Source: Thalassotalea marina (lineage in GTDB: Bacteria; Pseudomonadota; Gammaproteobacteria; Enterobacterales; Alteromonadaceae). Taken from it: a stretch of 64,000 nt of DNA. Of the stretch, positions 24,557 to 34,656 are shown piece by piece; position 1 is the stretch's first letter; the number at the start of each line of letters is the position of its first letter. The DNA is taken from positions 644,057 through 708,056 of the forward strand of contig NZ_BNCK01000002.1 in assembly GCF_014656435.1 (NCBI RefSeq), written 5' to 3'. Under the pieces are notes generated by a model that was given only the letters and a program-made list of their open reading frames with translations, did not search any database and was not told the origin of the DNA. The position numbers were made by a program, and so were the translations under genes.

Positions 24557-26953
24557 GTCAAAGCCTCGCTCCTTCAACAACTGAGAGATGGCATCAGCAA
24601 CAGAAAGGCCTTTGCGCGTTAACTGTTTAATCGCGTTTACATCTTCTGCACGGGACGAGTACAACAGCTTGTGAAACGGATCGACGATAAGGCGGCCAAT
24701 CCCGGTGCCCATCTCGGTAATAAAGAAAATCTCGGAATAGACACCCGTGACGGTATGAACCGTTTTCAGGTATTCGTAGCCGCCTTCACCTAATGGCAAA
24801 CGGCCTTCTTTTTTGAGCGCGTTGATGGTTTCGGCTTTTTGGCCAAGCAGGTACATATTGGCCGAGTTTTCAGCGATGGCTTTACCTGTAGGGCTGTCGT
24901 ATAAATCGTTGACCGACTGCGTTACTGTTACAGCACTGCCGCCATATTTTCGAAATCGACGGTAACCCGTCTCGATAAACTTACCGACATCACCTTGAGT
25001 CAGCAGATCCCAGGCTTCGTCAATGAACACAATCTTGCGACGATCCCGCTCACCTAAGTACATCTCCTGTTGGATTTGGTAGATAAGCTGAAGCAACACC
25101 ACTTGTTGCAGATGCTTACGCCCCTTGAGCTCTTCTAACTCCAGAACGGTGAATCGGTTTTTGAAGCGAATATTGTTGTGACCATTAAAGAAGCGGCCAT
25201 ATTCGCCCTGTGTCGTAAACGGATAGAGCTGCTCACCCACGTCCTGCACACGTCGGTCTTCATGATTTTTTAAAGCCTCTGCCACATCATCAACCAACAT
25301 GGCACGACCTTTTTTCTCCCACAGTTCACGGGTCTGACGTTTTAGGTTGGCCATCTGAAAATCGGTTAATGACTGCGTAGGTGCGGCCATTGCGGCCAAT
25401 AACCCAACCAGTACATCCGCTTCTTCGTCATAGTCCTCAACGATTTCAAACGGGTTTAAGCAAATGCCACTGTCCCGCCCGAACTGTAAGAACTCACCAT
25501 CATAGACTTCACACAGCTTTTCATAAGAGCGGCCAACATCAATTACCCAGCATTGCCCGCCTTCAGATAAGTAGGAGGAGATGATTTCGTTCACCAGGAA
25601 TGACTTGCCCGATCCCGATTGCGCCGCGATGCAACAGTTGTAATTACTGCCCGAGTCATAAAGGGACACACTCATGATCTGGCCATTGCGGGAAACAAAG
25701 TTAATCACTGGCGTGCCCGTGCCTTTCCAATCTGCAAACAAAGGCAACAGTGGGATCACATGTCGTGTCGCCATGGTCTTAAATCGAAACAAGTCGTTCA
25801 TCGCCTGGCGGTCGGCACCAAATGGCAAGGCATTCAGGAAAATGGGCAAACAGAAGTACTTGTCTTCCATCAGCTCAAACCCGAGTTCTTTGAAATAAGT
25901 TCGAGCATTTGAAACAGAGCTGATGGACGCCTCTTCCGTCGGGGAAAACAGCGTTAAGGTCATATTTGCCCGAATAGGACGATCACCTTCTTGCAAGGCT
26001 TCAAAAAGAACATCAAACCCCTTTTTCTTGGCTGCCAGCACCGGCACAAACTTGAGCATCGGGCCATAAGCCTGATTGACCGCCCATTGACGCTTCGTCT
26101 CTAAACGAGATCGCATCGCCTCGGCTGAAGGAAAGTGAATGGTGACATTTAGCAAAAAGCTGCCGCGTAAGCCGCGACTGCCCGTCATCATATCGCCCGC
26201 AAAACTTGCGGCATGACCAAACCAGATCCGCTCAGGCAAGCGCTTAAACGATAAGGTTTTAACTCGGTAATCACCCAGCATCAGACCTTGGCTATCCACC
26301 TTGATAGCTCGGTCATAATCCAACACTTGCTCTCGAAGTGGTTTATCTGCCTCACTGCGGATTGGAGATGGATTACGCCAAGAAGCATCTTTTCCCCAGT
26401 TAAGTTGCGCACTTAATGCCGCGAGCCAATTTCGGTCAGTCATCTCAGTGACGCGAAAACCAACCGTTGCCAACGCCTGAGAGAAAGAAGCTCGAAGCGC
26501 GGATGCTCGACTCAACTCACGCTCCGTCGGTATAGGACTTTCCAAAGGCAATTTGCAGGTGACGATCAGTTGAAAGTTGCGTACCTGAGTCTGGGTCGAT
26601 TCTTCTATCGATTGAACCGTGCCCCCATCGAGGAAATCCGCACGTTTGCGTATCGACGCCCTAAGCAATGGATCGGATTGACGATGCCGTAAGCCCATCA
26701 TGCGCTGAAGGTCGGTTTGAATATCAGGCGAGGCGTACAGGCCAAATTGCAGCAAAGTGTCTTTTGGCCAGTCGTTGTTGAGTAGAACATTAACCCTGTC
26801 TGCAACAGACTCATCACCACCAGGCAATGGGTCACATAGAAAACCAAAGCCAACACTCTGGTCTTCCATGAAAAACAGTTGCTCATCGTCGGAATAGGCC
26901 AATACTGGCAAGAGCTCTGAAGCGCGTTGCCCTGAATACAGAGAGGCTTTCAT
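24542..26953 (-). CDS. traC: TraC, type IV secretion ATPase (VirB4 family)
   Basis: 803 residues from the ATG at 26953, which follows GGAGGGG and overlaps the dsbC stop as TAATG. Walker A is SGSGKSFLVN near residue 449, Walker B is KIVFIDEAWDLL near residue 640, and GGSAVTVTQS follows. TraC drives pilus assembly at the inner membrane. The final three codons and the stop are supplied by the right end of the inserted tnpB element, so the natural C-terminus (a few residues) has been changed. The core domains are intact, so activity is probably retained. Confidence 0.93.
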   Translation of the reverse strand: MKASLYSGQRASELLPVLAYSDDEQLFFMEDQSVGFGFLCDPLPGGDESVADRVNVLLNNDWPKDTLLQFGLYASPDIQTDLQRMMGLRHRQSDPLLRASIRKRADFLDGGTVQSIEESTQTQVRNFQLIVTCKLPLESPIPTERELSRASALRASFSQALATVGFRVTEMTDRNWLAALSAQLNWGKDASWRNPSPIRSEADKPLREQVLDYDRAIKVDSQGLMLGDYRVKTLSFKRLPERIWFGHAASFAGDMMTGSRGLRGSFLLNVTIHFPSAEAMRSRLETKRQWAVNQAYGPMLKFVPVLAAKKKGFDVLFEALQEGDRPIRANMTLTLFSPTEEASISSVSNARTYFKELGFELMEDKYFCLPIFLNALPFGADRQAMNDLFRFKTMATRHVIPLLPLFADWKGTGTPVINFVSRNGQIMSVSLYDSGSNYNCCIAAQSGSGKSFLVNEIISSYLSEGGQCWVIDVGRSYEKLCEVYDGEFLQFGRDSGICLNPFEIVEDYDEEADVLVGLLAAMAAPTQSLTDFQMANLKRQTRELWEKKGRAMLVDDVAEALKNHEDRRVQDVGEQLYPFTTQGEYGRFFNGHNNIRFKNRFTVLELEELKGRKHLQQVVLLQLIYQIQQEMYLGERDRRKIVFIDEAWDLLTQGDVGKFIETGYRRFRKYGGSAVTVTQSVNDLYDSPTGKAIAENSANMYLLGQKAETINALKKEGRLPLGEGGYEYLKTVHTVTGVYSEIFFITEMGTGIGRLIVDPFHKLLYSSRAEDVNAIKQLTRKGLSVADAISQLLKERGFDCSPP

Positions 26954-27645
26954 TAACGCCCCTCCAACCAAGCAGAAAGATCATAAGGACGGCCTCGGCT
27001 GATGCGACCATCATTGGCGACGATGAAAGGCACACCTTGAATGCCCAGGATTTGAGCCGTCACCAAGGTACGCTGCATTGGTTCTAAGTTGCAGGCATCA
27101 TCCTGTTCTAGGTTACCAATCCGGCCATTCAGCAATGCATCGGTGGCCGCTTTTTTGTCACGCGCACAGCCAAGCTGGCGAACCTGACGCTCTGAATCAG
27201 GACCAAGCACTGGCACAGGGAGTATTTGGAAGGTGTATTCTTTGGTTAACGGTAAAGCTTGTTTCAAAAGCTCATGGCAGTGCGGGCATCGTGGGTCAAC
27301 AAAGACCACCACTTTCTTTTTGCCTTCACCCAGCGTCAGTGGATTCAAATCATCCATTTTTAGGCCAAGACGACCTAAGTCCAGCGTGTTCCCCGCTTCA
27401 CGAATTTCTTCAAGGCTGGTAAGCGGCTTTTTGGACCAGGCATCATAGAGCGTGCCATCAATGACGAACCGGCCACTGTCTGACATGAAAACAATACGGC
27501 CATTGCTTTCGACCGCTTTCATACCCGTGACAGGTAAAGAAACCATGCCGTCAATTTTGCCAACGGGCGACACTTCAGACACAGGTTCAGCTTGAACCAA
27601 AGGAGACAGCGCAAGCGCCAGAATAATTGGAGATAGTTTTCGCAT
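26953..27645 (-). CDS. dsbC: DsbC-like periplasmic disulfide isomerase
   Basis: 230 residues. A signal peptide (LSPIILALALSPLVQA) is followed by a DsbC dimerisation region and a thioredoxin domain with CPHC near residue 122 in VVVFVDPRCPHCHEL, and GVPFIVANDGR near residue 205. It isomerises disulfide bonds of exported proteins. Cysteine-rich TraN, TraU and TraH on the same element are the likely clients. It corresponds to s054 of SXT-type elements and marks one border of the second variable site. Confidence 0.92.
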   Translation of the reverse strand: MRKLSPIILALALSPLVQAEPVSEVSPVGKIDGMVSLPVTGMKAVESNGRIVFMSDSGRFVIDGTLYDAWSKKPLTSLEEIREAGNTLDLGRLGLKMDDLNPLTLGEGKKKVVVFVDPRCPHCHELLKQALPLTKEYTFQILPVPVLGPDSERQVRQLGCARDKKAATDALLNGRIGNLEQDDACNLEPMQRTLVTAQILGIQGVPFIVANDGRISRGRPYDLSAWLEGR

Positions 27646-27692
27646 GAGGAGTCCTCGTTAATGTAAATCGAGGCTCCAGTCTATGCAGTTGT

Positions 27693-27726
27693 CCTATGTG
27701 GACTCGGTTAGATAGATTGAAGAATT
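27693..27726. repeat. 34-base direct repeat, copy 1
   Basis: Identical over 34 bases to 35113-35146, beginning CCTATGTGGACTCGG, with weaker similarity for another dozen bases (CTTGCTA shared). The two copies flank the helicase/PLD/RtcR-like operon and the traA remnant. Copy 1 lies about 50 bases upstream of dsbC. Confidence 0.9.
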
Positions 27727-27789
27727 TGTCGTCTTGCTAAGCAGCACCAACACCAAATCTTAATGAAAACAATCACACACTAAAATAAC

Positions 27790-29235
27790 TCAATTGTCTC
27801 TCATATACTTTTGCAAAGTTTTTTGATCCACCTTTAATGCTTCCGCGGCTTTAACCCATGTACCGAATTGCTTTTTGGCAGCTGTTGCAAATTCCTTATG
27901 AAACGCTTTCGTTAACTCATCCTTAGTTGTCTTGGATAAATCACCAAATGCAAACCTTGTGTCAGGACTATCCTCCTGGATAACAGGCTCGCCCAACGCA
28001 GCTAATGAGCTAGAGATTGCCGACTCTGTAGTTTGAGAGCTCAAAAACGCACAAGACATGTATGCCAGCTTTTTTAGGTCACGTAAGTTACCTGGTAAAT
28101 ATGCCGAGTTAAAAAACTGGATTAATTCATTTGACACCGGAGCTTCCGCAGGCAGATTGGGGTTAACATTAACTTCCTGCCAGATTCTTTGCCAATCCGA
28201 CAGAATATCTTCTCTGCATGCACGAAGTGGAGGTATTGTTATTGTGAGCATGGATACACGATCAAAGAAATCAGCATCGAGTATCGTTGCCAATTGCTCA
28301 AGCGATTTATTACTCGCACAAACTAGCTCGAAGTCTGATGTTTCCTCAGTGTCACTTCCAACAGGACGAAAACTGTGATGGTTATCTTGAAGCACTCGAA
28401 CCAGCTTTCGCTGAACAGAAGTTGGTAAATCTTGTATCTCATCCAAAAACAAAACTTTTCCATTTGCTTCTTTCAAAAGTCCATTGCGATCCTTCTCCGC
28501 CCCAGTGAAGGCACCTTTTACGTGGCCAAACAACATACTATCAACCACTTGAGAATCTAGTCCTCCACATGCAAGCGTAACAACCTGCTTTTGCTTTACC
28601 TTACCGACAACGGTTTCAATTAGCCTCGTTTTCCCTGTACCACGTTCACCCAGTACAAGTAACGGAGCTTTGGGAACACAAGAAAACTGCTTTAACGTTT
28701 GTAATGCATCCTGCCTTGCTTTTGATTTAGGGTCTAAATCGTAAAGGGCGTAACCGCCCTCTGAACTTGAAATAGCAGAGATCTCTGCCAAATACGTATT
28801 TACACTGAAATCAACTTTGGCAATGCTGGTTCTTTTGGTATCGGGGTTATATTGTGACGACCAGAGGATTGTTTCGCGTGGAAAATGCCCCCGAGCATGA
28901 AGAATCAACCAAACCGCATGCATCGCCGGAGTTCCCGGCGATACATTGATATGAAGATTCTGTTCAAGCTTTAGCTCTGGAATAATCTCAGACTCTATTG
29001 CGTGATAAATTTCGTTGTGATCAGCTGGGTTCTCGATAGCTACAGTTCGAAAGGTAATCTGTATATCGCCAAATTCATGCTCTTTGTACAGACTGTTATC
29101 CCCAGCTGACTGAGTAAGAACAATTACTTTGCCAACATAAACTTTACGATTCTTAAGCCGCTTTAACGCTTCGTCTAATACCTCAACCCCAGCTCTTTTT
29201 GAGTGCCAACAAAGCAGTGTATTTTTGTTATCCAA
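27790..29235 (-). CDS. RtcR-like sigma54 activator with N-terminal CARF-like domain
   Basis: 481 residues. The N-terminal 150 residues resemble a CARF domain: LLCWHSKRAG at the start, HINVSPGTPAMHAVW near residue 95 (the Ser-Pro-Gly-Thr loop typical of CARF ligand sites), and a beta-alpha pattern. A sigma54-activator AAA+ domain follows with GERGTGKT (196-203), GAFTGA (241-246) and VLFLDEIQDLP (near 262), then a Fis-like HTH (KAAEALKVDQKTLQKYM) at the end. RtcR has this same order. GAFTGA is the loop that contacts sigma54, so it should activate a sigma54 promoter, and one lies upstream of this operon. It is the last gene, two bases after the PLD gene. Confidence 0.85.
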   Translation of the reverse strand: MDNKNTLLCWHSKRAGVEVLDEALKRLKNRKVYVGKVIVLTQSAGDNSLYKEHEFGDIQITFRTVAIENPADHNEIYHAIESEIIPELKLEQNLHINVSPGTPAMHAVWLILHARGHFPRETILWSSQYNPDTKRTSIAKVDFSVNTYLAEISAISSSEGGYALYDLDPKSKARQDALQTLKQFSCVPKAPLLVLGERGTGKTRLIETVVGKVKQKQVVTLACGGLDSQVVDSMLFGHVKGAFTGAEKDRNGLLKEANGKVLFLDEIQDLPTSVQRKLVRVLQDNHHSFRPVGSDTEETSDFELVCASNKSLEQLATILDADFFDRVSMLTITIPPLRACREDILSDWQRIWQEVNVNPNLPAEAPVSNELIQFFNSAYLPGNLRDLKKLAYMSCAFLSSQTTESAISSSLAALGEPVIQEDSPDTRFAFGDLSKTTKDELTKAFHKEFATAAKKQFGTWVKAAEALKVDQKTLQKYMRDN

Positions 29236-29237
29236 AG

Positions 29238-30773
29238 TTACGCCTCCAATACAATTCGGGCGTTTGGCAATTCACTTTGCTTCAGCCTTTTTGCCATGGC
29301 AAGTTCGTATTCTTGACGAACTGTAATAGCTAACTGTTTTTTTGTCAGTCGAACAACCTTTGGCTCATAACTCTCTCTAGGCGATCCTGAATCCTGCTTC
29401 TTAGAAGTTTCATCCTTAGCCGTTAAAGGTTTGAAATACTCTGGACTGGCGTTAGTGATAACTGGCGGCTGTATACGCCATTTATACTCAATCTTGTGCG
29501 ATGTTTTTTCCCGCCAGTTTGCATTGGGTATTTTTGGGTGCTTATCCATATCAGACAAACAATCTGCTTTTATAGGTGATAACTCAACAATGTCTACTTC
29601 GCTGACTGAGTACCTCTTGAATGAATTATTTTCCCAAGCTTCAAAACCACCAGAAATCATCCCTAGACTCATGTCGATGCTCAATTCATTGTGGCTATTA
29701 GTTAAAAACATATCTAAGCAGTTCATCAGCTCTTTTACCTGAGTACCGGTGAGTTTTACGCCTAACTCAAAGCCTTGATCCATACCATGCGCTTGAAAAT
29801 TGGCCGACATCACCATGCCATGCATTCCATCTACTACAATCGCTTTGGCATGTAGCCATTTAAAACACATCACCGATGCACCAGCCTGTTTCATAGCCAA
29901 CAACGCTGGCATGGCTGCGGGTCTTTGGCGAGATAGAATGGTGACTTTTAGCCCCGACTTCGCACGTTCACATATTGCTTTTACAAGCTGATGGTCCTCT
30001 TGCCATCCAAAACTCGATATGATGAGTTCATTTTCCGCTTGATTGATCAACGCTAATGCGTGTTCCCTAATTCGAGCGTCTTCACTCGATGTGACCAGTA
30101 TTTCAGTTAATTCCCTTGGATATCTGACATTGCCCGGCGACTTATATGCTGAGAATTCACCACAGCTTGTCATATGGTGCTGCGCACTCTCGAAGATTGC
30201 CCAACGGAACACATTCACGATCTCAGCTATTTGATGGCGTGAAAGCGCGACCCCCAGCTCCTCATTTCGTAAAAGTGCTTCTTCTGTAAGGTTTGCCGTT
30301 AAAAGCAACCCTTTAGCATTACCAGTTTCATGTAATGCGTCTATAACAACGGCTTTTGCGTGGAAATGCGGCGCAGATGCAAAGTGAACATGTCCAGACA
30401 ATTTGTTTAACATTTCCTTATGCTGCACAAGACACTTCTTACCAAAGTCATCGTCAGGCACATCGCCATCAAGACGAGTCTCACATGCCAATAGTATGTA
30501 CACACGAACTTTGCGCTTTGCTGCTTTTAGGACAGCAGATTCGACATTCTCATCAGCAAGTAAAAACGTACTAAGAATAACCGAGTGCTCAGCATTATCG
30601 ATTAATTCGACAACTCTTGATTGCAGCTCATTGCAGAACAAAGAGCTATTTATAGGTTGCGGATCAGATACCTGTTTAGGTAAAACAGGCAAAAGCACAG
30701 GGGGCAACTTGGTATTTGATTGATCAACAATCTTAGTTTCAGTCTTAGTAAACTTTTCAATTAAATTCATCAC
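29238..30773 (-). CDS. Double-HKD phospholipase D-superfamily protein
   Basis: 511 residues. Two PLD active-site motifs HxKxxxxD are intact: HAKAVVID (His138, Lys140, Asp145) and HAKAIVVD (His308, Lys310, Asp315). A pseudo-dimer of this kind can act as a nuclease or phosphodiesterase. The C-terminal 150 residues are unassigned and rich in charged residues. No signal peptide, so it is cytoplasmic and a nucleic acid is a likelier substrate than lipid. It follows the 369-residue gene by 9 bases and precedes the RtcR-like gene by 2 bases. Confidence 0.87.
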   Translation of the reverse strand: MMNLIEKFTKTETKIVDQSNTKLPPVLLPVLPKQVSDPQPINSSLFCNELQSRVVELIDNAEHSVILSTFLLADENVESAVLKAAKRKVRVYILLACETRLDGDVPDDDFGKKCLVQHKEMLNKLSGHVHFASAPHFHAKAVVIDALHETGNAKGLLLTANLTEEALLRNEELGVALSRHQIAEIVNVFRWAIFESAQHHMTSCGEFSAYKSPGNVRYPRELTEILVTSSEDARIREHALALINQAENELIISSFGWQEDHQLVKAICERAKSGLKVTILSRQRPAAMPALLAMKQAGASVMCFKWLHAKAIVVDGMHGMVMSANFQAHGMDQGFELGVKLTGTQVKELMNCLDMFLTNSHNELSIDMSLGMISGGFEAWENNSFKRYSVSEVDIVELSPIKADCLSDMDKHPKIPNANWREKTSHKIEYKWRIQPPVITNASPEYFKPLTAKDETSKKQDSGSPRESYEPKVVRLTKKQLAITVRQEYELAMAKRLKQSELPNARIVLEA

Positions 30774-30782
30774 TATTATTCC

Positions 30783-31892
30783 TTATAGGTTCCAATCATG
30801 GGCTGCAATGACATGCCAGGTATGCTGATTTTGCTTGTCTTCTTCAGTCCAAAACTGATTTGCCAACTCAGCCCTATCAGGTAGTGTGAAATTCCAACTT
30901 TTAAAAGGTTCGAGTGCTTTTTCTCTCCAAACTTGGTACTTGCTATTAGTGGCATACATATTGATATTTTTCTCTAATCTCCATTCAGCCCACTTTTTAG
31001 CATCCAATTTAGTCAATGCTGATATAGAAATATTGTGTAACTTCATCGCATCAAACGAGCCCAACTTGTGAACAGATGGTCTTTTTACGTTTACTGAGCG
31101 CTTCATATTGATTCGCTCAGATTCAGTAGTATTTTCGAAAACCACTGACAAGATTTCAGTTTGCTCATCCCATTGTTCAAGCAAGCCCTCACTATGCAGA
31201 AGTACCTTCAAAACTTGCTGACGACTGATTGGTTCAACCCGACGTGAAAATATAAGATCCTTTCCGCGCTTCACATCGACATTGCCATCAGTCACATTCC
31301 ACTCGATGTAATACGGTTTTCCTTGAGGTGAGATGCGCTCACCTTTGAGTTCAATTTTGTCAACGCGTACTTCCGAACCTCCACCTATTGGTTCAACCTT
31401 CAGGCCACGAACGTCTTTGACTAGTTGAGGAACCTCAACGAGTCGCTTTGCTCTTTCATTTAGCTCATTTCTGTTTTTTCCAAGTCCGATCGACGCTGCA
31501 CTAGGCTCTGTGTGCGCATCAATAGTAAGAAGTGGATGAGGCAATAAAGGCTCATGACAAACGCAAAGGCTCCAACACCCATCTTCTGGCACTAGGATTT
31601 GATCTTTCTCAAGGGCAATCAGTCCTGATTCAGTGAGCCTGTATTGGTCTCGATTAGACTCAGCAAGCCCATATAATCGACATATGTTTAGTAACCTATC
31701 AGCAACTACACGACGTCCGATTTTGTCCCCAAATAAATGCTCGGAGCACTCAGCAGAACTCGCATTCGGATAATCTTGAAGGAATTGCAGCACGCAGTTA
31801 ATTTCTGGACGGCTATCTGCCAGCGCGATTTCACCCTGTATGAGCCAACTTTCAGTCTTAATTTCTCGTTTTAGTATGATGTCCTGGCTCAT
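30783..31892 (-). CDS. wHTH-containing protein of unknown function in the helicase/PLD operon
   Basis: 369 residues. Residues 28-80 look like a winged helix (NCVLQFLQDYPNASSAECSE...RVVADRLLNICRLYGLAE...YRLTESG). The remaining 250 residues are not recognised. Its start overlaps the helicase stop by four bases (ATGA), so the two are translated together. It may be an adaptor or nucleic-acid-binding subunit for the helicase. I know of no family name for it. Confidence 0.8.
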   Translation of the reverse strand: MSQDIILKREIKTESWLIQGEIALADSRPEINCVLQFLQDYPNASSAECSEHLFGDKIGRRVVADRLLNICRLYGLAESNRDQYRLTESGLIALEKDQILVPEDGCWSLCVCHEPLLPHPLLTIDAHTEPSAASIGLGKNRNELNERAKRLVEVPQLVKDVRGLKVEPIGGGSEVRVDKIELKGERISPQGKPYYIEWNVTDGNVDVKRGKDLIFSRRVEPISRQQVLKVLLHSEGLLEQWDEQTEILSVVFENTTESERINMKRSVNVKRPSVHKLGSFDAMKLHNISISALTKLDAKKWAEWRLEKNINMYATNSKYQVWREKALEPFKSWNFTLPDRAELANQFWTEEDKQNQHTWHVIAAHDWNL

Positions 31893-34618
31893 AGTGCCTC
31901 CTGTGATTCAGTCTCGATTGTTGTAGACCAGTAAGAATTGCTGGCAAAAGTACCTAACACACCCGATGCCTTTTGCATTGCAGAGCGGTTTCCGTACACA
32001 ATGAGCTGATGCTTGGCCCTCGTAATTGCCACATTCAAGCGATTTGGGCTTTCAAGAAAACTCGTGGGATGATTATTTGCGAAACTAAGCATGACAAAAT
32101 CAGCCTCATGCCCCTGAAAACGGTCTACGGTACATATCTGAATATCAATATACGGTGAGGATTTTTCACCTCGATAGAAATGCCTTACTCCGTGATGATT
32201 TCCCGTCCACTTTCGTAAAGCTCGACGTATAGCTCGCTCTTGCGCCCGATAGAATGCCAAAACAGCAACTTCCCAAGGCTTTTGTTGGTTTTTCTCAACA
32301 TTTGGATTTGATTTTGCCCAAGAATCAAAGCGACTTAATTCTTTTAATATTTCTTCTACTTCAGCGGTGATTTCGCCTTCTTTGCCTTTTCGACCTTTAA
32401 CATCGTGCCATATACAACGATGTGAGCCGCTTCGGTATCCCCAGTCCCTCTTTTCAGCTTGGCCATCAGGACTTTGCAGTGCTTTTTCATGGTATATATG
32501 TACTCGGGAAAACTCGGCAATGTCTGGATGCATTCTGTGCTGGTAACTAAGCCGTATTTGTCGTTGTTCCAAAACACTGGCTGGAAGTCCATCAGACAGA
32601 GCGGTGCCTTGTTTCTGATACTCTGTTCGTTCAAATCCAACTTGCAGTGATTCAAGAATAGAAGGCAGTGCGATCCTACGTACCCTGTCTATTGCAGTAA
32701 ACGTATCTTTTTCTGAGTCAAATGGTAGTAGCGCTTTGATATCTTCCCCTAACTTATTAACAGTTTTAGAACTTCCGTTAGATTCTGTATTTAGGCGCTG
32801 TTCGTACATACGAGCCAGTCGCCACGCTAACTGCGATTCCCAGCTATCGGACTCGGTCTTGATTTTTGTACGAGTTAATCTCGAATGCGCTGAAAGTCGC
32901 ATTTCTAACTTTTTCGGTAACGCAGGCAGCCCCCTTATCGTCGTCAAATCTAGGGGAAGGTGATTAGCATTCTGAGTGATGAACGCTGACGAACCAAGGA
33001 CTACTGATGCGTAAGGGAGATCTGTCTTCGGACCTTTAGATGATGCAACCAATACATTTTTGGCCTTTGCTTGCTGATGATAAAATTCAATTGTCTTTTC
33101 ATCGTCAGTGCAAACCAAGGATACTTCTCGTTTCTGAATATTGATTTGTCGAGCAGAGAAAATATCTGCGCATGCTTCTCGCTGATAACTATCCTGTAAA
33201 CATGGCTGCAAATTTACTTCGGTAGCTTCATCATCAACATAAGGTGAAAGCTGTTTTGGGTCTCCCACCATGATCCAACGCTTGGCAAGTACCGCTGGCA
33301 CCAAAAACTCTTGAAAAGTTGTTTTTGATGCTTCATCAATAATCATCACATCGAAGATTGGCGATGTTGATTGTTTATTTTTGATATCAGGATGCTGAAG
33401 CAACCCAATAGTTGTCCCGCAAACTAAATTCGCCGCTTCAAGAACAAGACGCTCAACAATATGTTTACCTTCACCGACCTTACTTTTAAGTAACTTCTGA
33501 CTAACTGAAATGTGCGGTTGTTGCTGAAGATGTTTTAGCAATCTTGTGCGTTCAGTTTTAACAAACTCTTCCAATTGCCATGGCTTTGCCTTTTGAGAAA
33601 CGCTTGATTTATCTCCAATCCGTACAGGTAACACCATGTCGCGATAAATATTTTCTTCAGACATCATTCGTTCAAGAACATTGTCAACAGCAACGTGTGT
33701 TGATGCACAAAGTAAGATCCGCTTACCTCGCTTTATTAATTGAAGAATCAGTTCGCAAATGGCTGTAGTTTTGCCAGATCCTGGGGGGCCTTCAAGGAAG
33801 GCAAAGTCTGGTGTATTGAGTGCAATATTTACAAACTCACGCTGCTGAGATGTTCCCTCTCTTGCTCCATCGGTAAGAACGTAGTAATCATCGTTAAATA
33901 AGTGCTCATCATAAGGAACATTCGGCCACTTAGCATGATCCTTACCTTCAAACAGCCTCAATAGCGGAAGATGGTGAATAGAAGGGGTGTCTTGTAAGCT
34001 TTGTAATGCATTAATCTGACACTTTAACTGGTATGTGTTTGGACGAATAACCAAATAGTCGTGGTCAGGTAAACGATCCAATAACAAGCTGTCATTCTCT
34101 ACATTTCTGTCCAGGACTGAAATTGCGTTGGATTTATTGAATCCAACATTGCTTTGTGATTTCCCAGTCAAATGCCAACCATAACCGTCTGGACACTCAT
34201 ACGACGACAGCCCATTGCCTAATTCACTCGCAATTTCGTCCGCGTGCTCCTCAGTTGCATAAGCCATTTTAGGTTTACCGTGACTTCTACAATTTGGGCA
34301 TTCTCTAGCGGCACTACCCACGGCTTTCCATCTAGCGGGGCTTGCTTCGTATACCGTGTCGGTACTTTCATCTAAAAAGAGCTTTAAGTTCTTTTCGAAA
34401 TCACCGCAGTTATCGGCAGGCTCAACTAATTGTATCCATACTCCACTTTGAGCATCGTCCAGCTTTTCCCAAGCTATCGCTTTAACAGCCTTCGTACTTT
34501 CCAGGTATTTTCGAGTGGTGTCTAAATACTTATAAAAGTCACCAAGACCACTCACTGCTTTACTAAGCAAGATGTCTGGCCTGTGAATACCTAAGTTTGC
34601 GTATCTTAATAACGCCAT
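31889..34618 (-). CDS. UPF1/DNA2-type superfamily 1 helicase
   Basis: 909 residues. An N-terminal part carries a possible zinc site (CPNC at 107-110, with C142 and H148). The SF1 helicase core follows: GPPGSGKTTAI (277-287), STHVAVDNVLERM (motif Ia), MIIDEASKTT (425-434, motif II), GDPKQLSP (452-459, motif III), TVDRFQGHEADFVMLS (motif V) and NVAITRAKHQLIVYGN (motif VI). UPF1-like enzymes act on RNA or DNA. No kinase or nuclease domain is fused to it. It is the first gene of a four-gene operon, with AAAGGA about 8 bases before ATG and a putative sigma54 promoter further up. Confidence 0.88.
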   Translation of the reverse strand: MALLRYANLGIHRPDILLSKAVSGLGDFYKYLDTTRKYLESTKAVKAIAWEKLDDAQSGVWIQLVEPADNCGDFEKNLKLFLDESTDTVYEASPARWKAVGSAARECPNCRSHGKPKMAYATEEHADEIASELGNGLSSYECPDGYGWHLTGKSQSNVGFNKSNAISVLDRNVENDSLLLDRLPDHDYLVIRPNTYQLKCQINALQSLQDTPSIHHLPLLRLFEGKDHAKWPNVPYDEHLFNDDYYVLTDGAREGTSQQREFVNIALNTPDFAFLEGPPGSGKTTAICELILQLIKRGKRILLCASTHVAVDNVLERMMSEENIYRDMVLPVRIGDKSSVSQKAKPWQLEEFVKTERTRLLKHLQQQPHISVSQKLLKSKVGEGKHIVERLVLEAANLVCGTTIGLLQHPDIKNKQSTSPIFDVMIIDEASKTTFQEFLVPAVLAKRWIMVGDPKQLSPYVDDEATEVNLQPCLQDSYQREACADIFSARQINIQKREVSLVCTDDEKTIEFYHQQAKAKNVLVASSKGPKTDLPYASVVLGSSAFITQNANHLPLDLTTIRGLPALPKKLEMRLSAHSRLTRTKIKTESDSWESQLAWRLARMYEQRLNTESNGSSKTVNKLGEDIKALLPFDSEKDTFTAIDRVRRIALPSILESLQVGFERTEYQKQGTALSDGLPASVLEQRQIRLSYQHRMHPDIAEFSRVHIYHEKALQSPDGQAEKRDWGYRSGSHRCIWHDVKGRKGKEGEITAEVEEILKELSRFDSWAKSNPNVEKNQQKPWEVAVLAFYRAQERAIRRALRKWTGNHHGVRHFYRGEKSSPYIDIQICTVDRFQGHEADFVMLSFANNHPTSFLESPNRLNVAITRAKHQLIVYGNRSAMQKASGVLGTFASNSYWSTTIETESQEAL

Positions 34619-34656
34619 GTTTCGTCCTTTGATCGAATAAGTTGTTCATCCTAAAT

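Noticed and set aside
27790..34618. Calling the four-gene operon Mokosh or DISARM
   Set aside because: Mokosh has a kinase-type domain fused to the helicase or a helicase-PLD fusion, and DISARM needs a DUF1998 protein and a methyltransferase. None of these is present, and the RtcR-like member is in neither.
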